Under the pieces are notes generated by a model. That model made no database searches, had not been told where the DNA came from, and saw nothing but the letters and a program-made list of their open reading frames with translations. The translations under genes were made by a program, and so were the position numbers. Positions 33,467-42,426 of a stretch of DNA of 64,000 nt are shown here, piece by piece. The stretch is taken from the NCBI GenBank assembly GCA_011033025.1, contig WFMF01000607.1:28630-92629 (forward strand), read 5' to 3'. Origin of the DNA: Beroe forskalii (Eukaryota; Ctenophora; Nuda; Beroida; Beroidae). The first letter of the stretch is position 1, and each line of letters opens with the position of its first letter.

Positions 33467-34259
33467 GGCAACTTGGTACTCTGCCGACGGAGGCTCACGG
33501 ACCCTTCTCGGACCCTTCATGGACCTTTCATGGGTCCTTGACGGACCCCCACGGACCCTTCTCAGACCCTTGCCGGACGTCTAACAGTCCTTTGCATGGA
33601 CCTTGTCTTGATTTTCCCGGGGACTTCCTGGACCCTTCCCGGGAACTTCCCAGACCCTTCCCGAGAACTTCCCGAACCCTTCCCAGGCCCTTCCCGGCTC
33701 TTTTTCCTTAGTAAAAGGAAGCAATACCTATTAGTCAGGAATGTGTTAAAATGATGTTTTGCCGTCATAAAACACTTCGCATTACTTTCCGAATCACATT
33801 TTACCAAAAGGACTCGGGAACTTCCCGGGGCGACTTGTTAAATCGTTAATCGACTTGTTTAGTCTACTTGACATGGCTTGACAGTCAACTTGACTCAACT
33901 TGGCTGGACAGTCAACTCGACTGCGCTTCGTGTTTTCATTTCCTCCAGATGGGCGAGCTGCAGCCTGCATTGTTTTAGAGTCCCTCCGAGCATTCCCATG
34001 TTCCTCTAGTAATTGAATGGACTAGCTGAATTGATTTGCTTACTCGACTAGTTTTATTGATTGGTTGATTATTCTAAAAATGTTGATTCTAGTTGAGATA
34101 GTTGCCTCGACTAGTTGACTCAATCATGGTTGACTCGACAGGAACTTAAGGTGTATTCGAGGTAGTTGACTCGACTGTATTTACAAAATCAACTGAGTTG
34201 ATGCTTGTCAGGTGTATTTTCACAATCGACTAGGGTCGACTTCGACTTAAGGTCTATTT

Positions 34260-34860
34260 TAGGTGAACTCAGTAAAGTAGATTTCCAAAATCAATCGACT
34301 AGTTGACTCGACTAGTTGAATCGATTTGCTTACTCGACTAGTTTTATTGACTGGTACTCGATTACGACTAGTTGACTCGACTAGTTGACTCGACTAGTTG
34401 ACTCGACTAGTTGAGACTCGACTAGTTGACTCGACTAGTTGACTCGACTAGTTGACTCGACTAGTTGACTCGACTGGTTGACTCGACTAGTTGACTCGAC
34501 TCGTTTAATTGACTAGTTGATTATTCTAGGACTAGTTGATTCCACTAGTTGACTCGACTAGTTGACTCGACTAGTTGACTCGACTAGTTGACTCGACTAG
34601 TTGACTCGACTAGTTGACTCGACTAGTTGACTCGACTAGTTGACTCGACTAGTTGACTCGACTATTTGACTCGACTATTTGACTCGATTAGTTGACTCGA
34701 CTAGTTGACTTGACTAGTTGACTAGACTAGTTGACTCGACTAGTTGACTCGACTAGTTGACTCGACCGGTTGATTCGACGAGTTGATTCGACTAGTTGAT
34801 CCGCCTAGTTGAATTTATTGATTCATTCGACTAGTTGACTTGAATAGTTCAATTGTCTAG
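34260..34860. repeat. 13-bp satellite GACTCGACTAGTT
   Basis: More than 30 tandem units of GACTCGACTAGTT with looser copies back to about 33840. Each unit contains the palindrome ACTAGT. The array lies inside the TIR element. Confidence 0.9.
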
Positions 34861-35107
34861 TAGTTAAAATGACGTGACTGGAATGGACAGTCGACGACTC
34901 AACTTCTGAATTACATGTGATATAAATGCAAAGATTAAAAACAACTTTAGTATAAATCGAAATAGATATCTAAAATAGGGTTCCAATGCAAATTAGATGA
35001 TAAAGTAGGTAATAAATCGTATCATAAATCTCGAGATGAAAATCTTATATTAAATTACGCACACAGTAAGAACATATTAATTAGAATACACTGATCAATA
35101 ACGCGAC

Positions 35108-36113
35108 TTAGGAACCATGACCTCTCTCTTCAGTCTGAGTGTCCAGTTTGTGGAGGTTTCTGTTACAGATATCCCTGGCAGCTGGATACAAGCTCTCCTG
35201 CGTGAGGCTCCTCAGGTTGGCCATTGCAGATAGAAGGGACTCTCTGTCAACCTTGGAAGCCTCCGCAAAACACCGCACTCGATCAAAGTGCGTGTTTGAT
35301 ATCCCTTCCCGCAGCAAAGCGTCCTTCTTCGACATCCCCTTGTTTGTCATCTTGAGGACGTGTCTGTAGCGCCTCTACAGGTACTCCAGGTTGAAGGTCC
35401 GCTGGGGGGTACGTGGTTCCTTCTTCTTCTTCGGCTTGTGTGGAGAGAAAGCAGGGGGAGATGGCGAAGAAGAGGACTGGATCCTTCGACGCTGAGGTAT
35501 TGGAAGGATGAGATCTGAGGAACCAGATGATGAGTATTGAACTATAGGGAATGCTGGTCCTGCAGGAGGGGACTGACGAGCAGCAGCAGGAGGGGAATGT
35601 TGGGCTCCAGGAGGAGAGGACTGCTGGCCGCTGGGCGGCAGGGGATGTTGGAAGCCTCCTTACAGGGGGAGATAGGGACAAGTCTGAGGAGGAACTGGAG
35701 GGTAGGAGTGGTCTGCAAGGGGGTGCTGTTGGTTTAGGCAAGCCTGTCTTCTTAGTGGGAGCTGCAGCAGGTGTTGCCCGAGGCGGGGGAGCAGACGCGG
35801 GAGCTCATGTTGCAGGTATAGGAGTGGAAGAGAGGGGAGGTAGGATGGGTGATCCAGGGGGAGGAGGAAGCTGGCAGGTGGGTCCTGTAGTGCATCGAGG
35901 AGGAGGAACTGGTCTTGTAGGTCTGATGACTGGTGATGCGTGGTCGTCACAAGGTTTGATGAAAACCACCACCTGCCTAATCTCCGGCTCATCACTCCAT
36001 CCTGATCTGATATTCTTGATGCAGTGGTCACAGGAAAGGAAGGGGGCGTTGCCATCGTAGGCTGTGCGAGGACATATGGCAACGATGTGGCCTCGGATAC
36101 CGCAGTGTTGCAT
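35108..36113 (-). CDS. unrecognised ORF region inside the TIR element, possibly broken
   Basis: On the - strand the N-terminal frame (36113-35805) has a cysteine/histidine cluster (MQHCGIRGHIVAIC, FLSCDHCIKNIRSG, FIKPCDDH) that could bind zinc, followed by Pro-rich sequence. The Pro/Ser-rich part continues in other frames to about 35400. A last frame (35350-35108) is helical (KKDALLREGISNTHFDRVRC) and ends with a stop. GC content is well above that of the neighbourhood. At least two frameshifts or introns are needed to join them. It may be a decayed element-encoded protein or a captured host exon. No transposase catalytic motif is visible. Confidence 0.35.
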
Positions 36114-36919
36114 TTAGGAGTAGAAGGAAAAGGGGTGTAGCGTTGAGTCCTGGTTCTGACCATGATACTGGAGACATTCCTGACTAATAGGTATCGTTTC
36201 CTTTCGCTTCAGAAGAAGACCCGGGAATGTTCCGAGAAGGGTCCTTTTGGTAAATGTGATTCGGAAAATAATGCGAATTGTTTTATGACGGCAAAACACC
36301 ATTGTAACACATGACTGATAGGTATTGTTTCTTTTTACTTCGGAAAAAGACCCGGGAAAGTCCCGAAAGGGTTCGAGATGTTCCGGGAAGTTCCCGGGTC
36401 CTTTTGATAAATGTGATTCGAAAAATAATGCGAATTGTTTTATGACGGCAAAACACCATTGTAACACATTCCTGACTAATAGGTATCGTTTCGTTTTACT
36501 TCGGAAAAAGACCCGGGAAGGGTCCAGGAAGTTCTCGGGTCCTTTTGGTAAAATGTGATTCGTAAAATAATGCGAAGTGTTTTATGACGGCAAAACACCA
36601 TTGTAACGTATTACTGAAAAATAGATATCGTTTCCCTTTACTTCGGAAAAAGACCCGGGAAAGTCCCGGGAAGTTCCCGGGAAGGGCCTGAAATGGGCCC
36701 GGGAAGATCCCGGGAAAATTAAGACACGGACCCATGAAAGGTCCATGAAGGGTCCGGGAAGGGTCCGTCATGGGTCTGTGAGCCTCCGTCGGCAGAGTAC
36801 CAAGTTGCCGTGAAGGATGGAAATCTGGAAAACCTGTGTACTGGATGTATGGTTATGATGGATTGATGGATGCAATAATATCTAGGACCCCAACAGCTAA
36901 TGACTGCTAAATTGCTAAT

Positions 36920-36960
36920 GTAGCGGCCTCGGGCCGCTGCACTTCTGTCCTTCGGACAGT
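36920..36960. other. two adjacent perfect hairpins
   Basis: GCGGCC-TCG-GGCCGC (36923-36937) and CTGTCC-TTC-GGACAG (36945-36959) are perfect 6-bp stems with 3-base loops, 7 bases apart, in otherwise AT-rich DNA just outside the TIR element. No function is known. Confidence 0.6.
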
Positions 36961-37232
36961 AAATACCAGTCTCTAACTTCTCCCCATTTGCCTCCTCTTT
37001 CTATCCCCCTCTCACATCATTTCAATATAAATGATGTGAAGCAAGAAATTTCCAATTTACCCGAACAATATTAAGTCCACCTTTAGTTCCAAAACACATA
37101 AAGTTGACCTATGTCCTAGTGTCCTGCCCTTCCAAACCGAAGTGTGTTAGAAGAGAACTAACTAATAACTACGAGTACAACATGTCTATTACCTTGCAAA
37201 TTAAATCCTAGTAACTACAACATGTCTTTTAC

Positions 37233-37424
37233 CTTGTAAAGTAAATCCTTTGAGGAGAAGATGTTTCGAGAAGACAGGGTTACTGGCTGAGGGGTGCACA
37301 TCGGTCCACTGGGTGGTTACATATTCTCTGTACAGCTTCACAAACCGTTCCGTGAAGTCTGCAGAACTCAGGATATCGAATTCTCCGACAGCAGACACCA
37401 GCACGTCTTCCAACTCTGGGTTTC
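37233..37424 (-). CDS. internal exon of the EDC4/Tudor-type gene
   Basis: The exon lies between a GCCCAG acceptor and CAAG|GTAAAA donor. It encodes GNPELEDVLVSAVGEFDI, then FTERFVKLYREYVTTQW and ASNPVFSKHLLLKGF. It joins in phase with the exon at 41672-41737 upstream and the helical exon at 22504-22635 downstream. The sequence is helical and of the same character as the downstream exons. The donor region (TACAACATGTCTTTTACCTT on the + strand) is tandemly duplicated at 37176-37210, giving a second near-identical potential donor in the intron. Confidence 0.6.
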
Positions 37425-38319
37425 CTGGGCACCGGTTAATATTTAGAGAGTTGGAATGTGAGATTTTCTGAATTTATAATTTGGTGACAGAGTTAATCTT
37501 GGTAAGCTGATACCTGTCACATATTCGGTTTTTGGCGGTGAATATTTAGCGGTACGAACCACGGACGGTTGTCTCATATTAATTATTACCTGCTAGTTAG
37601 TAACCAGACACGGATATAGAGTTTCCATTATTTCGTGGGAGCTGAGATTAGAAATTTGTTTTAATACGATTGCAGGTAGTTCGTATAGTTTGGCATTGTA
37701 CATGAAGTGATATTTATAACTCAATAGATTGCCCGCCAATTAAATAATTTCCTAATTTCTCCCGGTCTTGAGTGAATCCTGGAGTCTTTGTTGCTGAAAT
37801 TAATTCTTCAAAACTAATTTAAGTCAAAGAAGAAGGCATACACTGCCATTTATTACAGCATCTTTGTCCGCCATCGGACGTGACTTCTCATTGCAACCCA
37901 TGACCAACAAACCGAGGGTTATAATTAGTGATACGATTTGATCTCTGTTAAAAATAGGTCCTGGAAAATCATTGATAGAACAGTTTTCTTTGATCTTCCA
38001 CCCCTCTAAAATCTGCGCTTTATTCGGTTGTGAAGAGTTGTGTCTTCAGAGTGAATTGAACTACCTCAGAGTTGTATGTTTGTATACCGTTTCCGTATTC
38101 GCATCCTTTCCTCTCCGATACTTTGGGATCAAATCATCGGGGTATCCGGATCTGGTGATGTGACAATGTGAACGTCATTACCTATATCTAGAAAAGTGAT
38201 ATGATTCTTAATGACGTCATCTTCCATATCCTGCGAAATGATCACGCCGATATCGTTGGACTTACTTCCATACGTCATTTATTACTACGGACACTCAGTA
38301 CATCCTTCACTACCATATA
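37425..38319. other. no gene seen
   Basis: AT-rich putative intron sequence between exons of the - strand gene. Confidence 0.45.
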
Positions 38320-38587
38320 CCTTAGTACACCTAAGAACGGCATCACGTAATTGGCGCGCACTTTAAGATCGGCGCACTTTATTAGTGCGGTTTTTATGAC
38401 TTGAGATCGAAAACGATAATCGATATGGAATTGAGAACCGAAATATGTATAAAAACGAATTCGAAAAACGCAAAATTCACGAAATTGTTCACTTAATTTC
38501 ATGTGCACTTAATTACTGTACACTTAATTAGTGCGGTTTTTCCCAAACCGCACTAATTAAGTGACGCCGTTCTTAAGTGTACTAAGG
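38320..38587. mobile_element. 268-bp TA-flanked MITE
   Basis: Inverted ends CCTTAGTACACCTAAGAACG (38320) and CGTTCTTAAGTGTACTAAGG (to 38587) are flanked by TA on both sides, as for Tc1/mariner-type insertions. The interior holds a second hairpin (TTAATTAGTGCGG / CCGCACTAATTAA). Confidence 0.75.
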
Positions 38588-38970
38588 TACAGTGCTTGAA
38601 TTAACATATCCGTGTGACAGCAGGGTCTGTGAATAATATGCAGATATGCGAGGCAGTTGTGTGGCTTTGTCGCTGTCTAATAAGTCATTCCCCTATTTAG
38701 ACAACAGATAGCGTCTACCGGATAGCTCCAGGGTTTATATATGCGTGTGTTGTGGCAAATGAGCATTGTGACACCGATCATGCGGAATTCATTGCGCGTT
38801 GACTTTTCCTTGTTATAGCCATTAACCGGTATTCGTTCTTTCCTCATCCGACCATTTTGTTCTTGAGGATTTTGGTTTATGTTTTGTTGTTGCAGCTATT
38901 AATTATTCGAAGTTTTTGAAAGTATGATCTGTTGTAGGTAAATCTTCACTTCTTCACAGGTACTAAGGAC

Positions 38971-40026
38971 ATGCCATTTCAAGTATTTCTCTTCCTGATG
39001 GGTTGCGCTGGACTCATCTCAGCGCTGCCAAAGAACGATGAATCTGAGGATACTCCTAGCAAGATAGACGTTGTAAACGACATGGTAAAAGTAGGAGGAA
39101 TGCCACTTTTCCAAGGAGACATCGTGATGGACGAGAAGATGCTGCTGCAGATCCTGGCAGATGATCTGGTGTCGAGGAAGGAGAAGTTGAAGTTGAAGAG
39201 GATGTGGAGGGCAGCAGGGAACAGGCTGAGGAGGAGACACCCCAGAGCAGCAGTCAACAGCTACCGACTATGGGGGGATGGTCAGCTGCAGCACTTCGAC
39301 AAGAGTCCTGCTATGAGTTACGGAGTAATCCCCTTCCTCATCGAGGAGGAAACAAGTGAGTGGAGGAGGGACCTGGTGGAGAAAGCCATGAAGCACTGGG
39401 AGGAGGAGTCCAGGGTGCCGGGGAGCCCCCACCACTGCCTCAAGTTCGTGCCCCGGTCCAAGGAGAACGTCTACTTGAAGTTCGTGTACTCGGAGGGGTG
39501 CTGGTCTAAGGTGGGCAAGAGCTCCCCCACTGGTCCTCAGACAGTGTCGCTGGGGTCTGGGTGCGGCAACATGGGCCTGGTAGCCCACGAAATAGGGCAC
39601 GCTCTCGGTTTCTTCCACGAGCAAAGCCGTCCTGACCGGGACGATTACATCAAGATCCACACGGAGAACATGAAGTCGGACCGGAGCCACAACTTCGTGA
39701 AGTACGACGACCACATCATCAACACGCGCGATGTGCCCTACGACTACTCCTCGCTTATGCACTACACGCTCGACGCCTTCTCCTTCAACGGGCTGGACAC
39801 CATGGAGCCGCTGCAGACGATACCACCCGGTGTAGAGATAGGACAGAGGGGCGGGGTCAGTAAGCGGGACGTGGAGCAGATCAGGAGGATGTACGGGTGT
39901 GTGGAGTACGAGCAGGAGGAGGAGGAGGAGGTGGAGGTCGTCACCACCGACCCACCCACCGACCCCCTACAGCTGGCATGGCTCTGGGACTACAAGAAGG
40001 GGGTCTGGTATCTGGGAACGCCCTGA
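38971..40026 (+). CDS. astacin-family (M12A) zinc metalloprotease, single exon
   Basis: A 351-codon intact ORF. Residues 1-19 are a signal peptide (MPFQVFLFLMGCAGLISAL). A propeptide follows, with a FQGDIV motif that matches the inhibitory aspartate switch of astacins. The catalytic domain starts near residue 90 and contains the zinc motif VAHEIGHALGFFHEQSRPDR (His206, His210, His216, with Glu207 as base) and the Met-turn SLMHY (263-265). Cysteines are placed as in the two conserved disulfides. The protein ends shortly after the domain with an acidic Glu-rich tract and no CUB, EGF or ShK module. It should be secreted and activated by removal of the propeptide. It lies antisense within the putative intron between the exons at 41.7 and 37.4 kb. 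Confidence 0.92.
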   Translation: MPFQVFLFLMGCAGLISALPKNDESEDTPSKIDVVNDMVKVGGMPLFQGDIVMDEKMLLQILADDLVSRKEKLKLKRMWRAAGNRLRRRHPRAAVNSYRLWGDGQLQHFDKSPAMSYGVIPFLIEEETSEWRRDLVEKAMKHWEEESRVPGSPHHCLKFVPRSKENVYLKFVYSEGCWSKVGKSSPTGPQTVSLGSGCGNMGLVAHEIGHALGFFHEQSRPDRDDYIKIHTENMKSDRSHNFVKYDDHIINTRDVPYDYSSLMHYTLDAFSFNGLDTMEPLQTIPPGVEIGQRGGVSKRDVEQIRRMYGCVEYEQEEEEEVEVVTTDPPTDPLQLAWLWDYKKGVWYLGTP

Positions 40027-40614
40027 ACACGCGACAACATGGACACTAAAATCTGAGGCTTTTAGTGGGCGCTGACAAAGCGAACTATCCGCAGTTTGCT
40101 GTGAAATTGTGAAGTTAAATGACGGACTCGATTGGTTGGCAGTTTGAATTTATTGCCTGGAGTGAAGAATATAATACGATGAATTATGAAATACATTTCG
40201 AAGAATCTACAGAATTTAAGCGATACTCTGAACATTGGACTCATGTTCATTCTGAAAGACGTATCAAATTATCCTGAATATAGTAGTAGTTCTAAAATTG
40301 ACCCAAACTTGTTCTCGCGTGTTGCACAATAGTGTGCAACAACCGATAGATCATAGATCGTAGGCATATGATACGTTTGTTTACAATGTAAATGTTTACT
40401 TTTGCGCCTGTAAATAAAATACCTATTAAATAATTTTTGCAAAGTTATGGAGCGAATTCATGATTCTATTAATCATATTGAATTAAATATTTACTGCTGC
40501 AGTGTTGCCAAAGAAATCAAAGGTATCATTTTAATTAATACTCCGATGATTCCAAGCTAAATTAAATTATCAGACAGTGCCCTCACACCAATTGACGCCA
40601 AATAACGGGTCACA
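40027..40614. other. 3' flank, no gene seen
   Basis: AT-rich sequence between the astacin gene and the MITE. Confidence 0.5.
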
Positions 40615-41561
40615 ACTAATTATTTGGACAAATTCCAATCGCTCTTTTCGGGTGGTAAGTATGTTATTATAGGAGTTGGATATAAATATTCTGGACGTTT
40701 AAAGCACGCAGATTAAGAATAAATTGATGCGGAGGACCGTAGATCGATTTTTGGTTTTGTAACAGGCAGTTTGCAGCAGTTGGTCGAAAAAACTCCTGTA
40801 CAACTTAAAAAATCGAAATATCAATTTAGAAATTCCAGGGTTGGTTAAAGAGTTTCATGACCGCTTCCAATCAATTTTTTGGCTAATTTTACTGTTGGGT
40901 ACCTCGAATCAGACCCCTCAACACATCCTAAATCCTGCAGCAGGAAGAAAAAATATCCCAAAAACCCTTATTTTGCATTTTTTTGAATTTTGGCATTTTT
41001 TATAACTTTGGCAACTTTCTGCAGGCTAGACTGAGCACTTGAAAAACAGAGGAAGGATGTACCAGGGACCATTTTTAACCGTGGAATGAGTTGCAAGGCA
41101 AAGATTTGTGATTTGGACCTTGCAAATGTCTTAAAAACGTAATTGAAATTTAATAGGGTGAAAAACTCCATGTTGTTTCAGAGAGAATCGCCATTCTGTG
41201 TCCCTAAAAGCACGAAATTACCCAATATGCAACAGTTCAGGCCAATGGAAGACTTCTTTGGGGTGTGAGTGACGAGGTTCCATGAAAATTTTTTTGTTGA
41301 AAGTGATTTTAGTGGCCGAGTAAGCAGGATAAAAACATCAATTAAAAGGCATTCTATCAAAGTTGTACAGGATTTTTTTCGACCAACTGCTGTGAACTGC
41401 CTGTTGTGAAACCAAAAATCGATCTACGGTCCTCCGCATCAATTTATTCTTTATCTGCGTGCTTTAAACGTCCAGAATATTTATATCCAACTCCTATAAT
41501 AACATACTTACCACCCGAAAAGAGCGATTGGAATTTGTCCAAATAATTAGTTGTGACCCGT
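40615..41561. mobile_element. TA-flanked MITE with about 190-bp inverted repeats
   Basis: The ends ACGGGTCACAACTAATTATT (40615) and its complement (to 41561) are flanked by TA (40613-40614 and 41562-41563). The arms stay nearly identical for about 190 bp, through AGGAGTTGGATATAAATATT and GGACCGTAGATCGATTTTTGG. The 570-bp middle has no significant ORF. TA duplication points to mobilisation by a Tc1/mariner-type transposase. Confidence 0.85.
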
Positions 41562-41671
41562 TAATATAGTATTTCTGTAAATTGTAGTGGGTGGTATCAT
41601 TTTTCTTCCGATTTGTGACTCCATATCAATGAAAGAATGAAGAAATTGACCTGAATGAATTCTGAACTCAC

Positions 41672-41737
41672 CATAAACGAATGTTGAAGCGAGGATAGCA
41701 AGCAAATCTTCCCTCGAGTCAGAAGATTTTTCTAGTC
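41672..41737 (-). CDS. small exon of the EDC4/Tudor-type gene
   Basis: A 66-bp exon between TTTTTCAG and TATG|GTGAGT, encoding GLEKSSDSREDLLAILASTF plus VY. It is phase-compatible with the SADR-repeat exon upstream and the exon at 37233-37424 downstream. Confidence 0.6.
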
Positions 41738-41877
41738 CTGAAAAATTTGAAATATACATAAAATCAAATCGTAGTTTCTTCATTAGTAACTATGGAGACA
41801 TGGGATGGTCACATTGCAACATTTCTGTACTATAGTTTGCCGATAAAAAGTACACTATAAACGTATAAAAGACAAAC

Positions 41878-42288
41878 CTAGTCCTGATGGGGTCGGGAGT
41901 GGGGTTGGGAGCAAGTCTGCGTCACTGCCAGGCAGGCCCAGTTCATTGCTCGGCTCCGCACACTTGGGAGCTGTCTTGGGACGCTCTACACTCCTGTCTG
42001 CATTCCTGTCTGCATTCCTGTCTACACTCCTGTCTGCACTCCTGTCTGCACTCCTGTCTGCATTCCTGTCTGTACTCCTGTCTGCAGTCCTGTCTGCACT
42101 CCTGTCTGCAGTCCTGTCTGCACTCCTGTCTGCACTCCTGTCTGCACTCCTGTCTGCGCTCCTGTCTGCACTCCTGTCTACATTCCTGTCTGTACTCCTG
42201 TCTGTAGCTGATCTCCGAGGGGGTGTGATAGCAGGGTGGGAGGGTGCCAGGGGAGAGGGGGACATGAGGGGTGGTTGGGAGGGAGATG
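41878..42288 (-). CDS. linker exon with (S/T/N)-(A/T/V)-D-R tetrapeptide repeats
   Basis: An open - strand exon. A Pro/Ser-rich start (SPSPLAPSHPAITPPRRSA) leads into about 19 tetrapeptides of the type SADR, TADR, STDR and NADR, encoded by a 12-bp DNA repeat. It ends with PTPLPTPSGLG at CTAG|GTTTGT. With the acceptor at GCAG|CATCTCC it joins in phase to the WD40 exon only about 140 bp upstream, and the donor joins in phase to the exon at 41672-41737. The long Pro/Ser-rich linker follows the WD40 domain, as in EDC4. The alternating Asp/Arg sequence resembles mixed-charge, condensate-prone tracts. Confidence 0.65.
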
Positions 42289-42426
42289 CTGCGTGTTCAG
42301 AGGTGCTCTGCCGTCCAATGTCAGCGGAATGGCAATATTAATCGATGAGACGAAGGATTTATTTAAGAAACTTAAATAAATTAAACAGTTAAATTTCAAA
42401 TAAGGTGCAACGCTAGAATTCACAAA

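Larger units (their letters stand above)
33467..36809. mobile_element. 3.3 kb transposon with long composite inverted repeats
   Basis: The left end GGCAACTTGGTACTCTGCC (33467) and right end GGCAGAGTACCAAGTTGCC (to 36809) are perfect inverted repeats. They continue inward for several hundred bases of GGACCCTT/AAGGGTCC and CCCGGGAA motifs. The inner part of each arm contains a roughly 130-bp module (TGTTTTATGACGGCAAAACA, GGTATCGTTTC) present about once at the left and four times at the right. Flanks ATGAAAGA and GTGAAGGA match at 6 of 8 positions, a possible decayed 8-bp target duplication. Long TIRs made of tandem repeats recall Foldback/Galileo-type elements. A satellite (33840-34860) and a - strand ORF region (35108-36163) lie inside. 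Confidence 0.7.
22636..37232 (-). other. 14.6 kb putative intron containing other genes and transposons
   Basis: If the exon at 37424-37233 (donor CAAG|GTAAAA) joins the exon at 22635-22504, which is phase-compatible, then this whole stretch is an intron of the - strand gene. It houses an acyltransferase gene, a PAN/sushi gene and a LINE ORF1 on the + strand, several minisatellites and a 3.3 kb TIR element. Confidence 0.4.

Noticed and set aside
35551-36060. 169-codon Gly-rich + ORF
   Set aside because: Antisense of the Pro-rich - strand region; composition is low-complexity with no domain.
39268-39762. 164-codon - strand ORF
   Set aside because: It is the antisense shadow of the GC-rich astacin catalytic domain.
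41887-42341. + strand ORFs of Leu/Ser/Cys repeats (SCLHSCLH)
   Set aside because: Antisense reading of the 12-bp repeat. The - strand frame has splice sites and joins flanking exons in phase.
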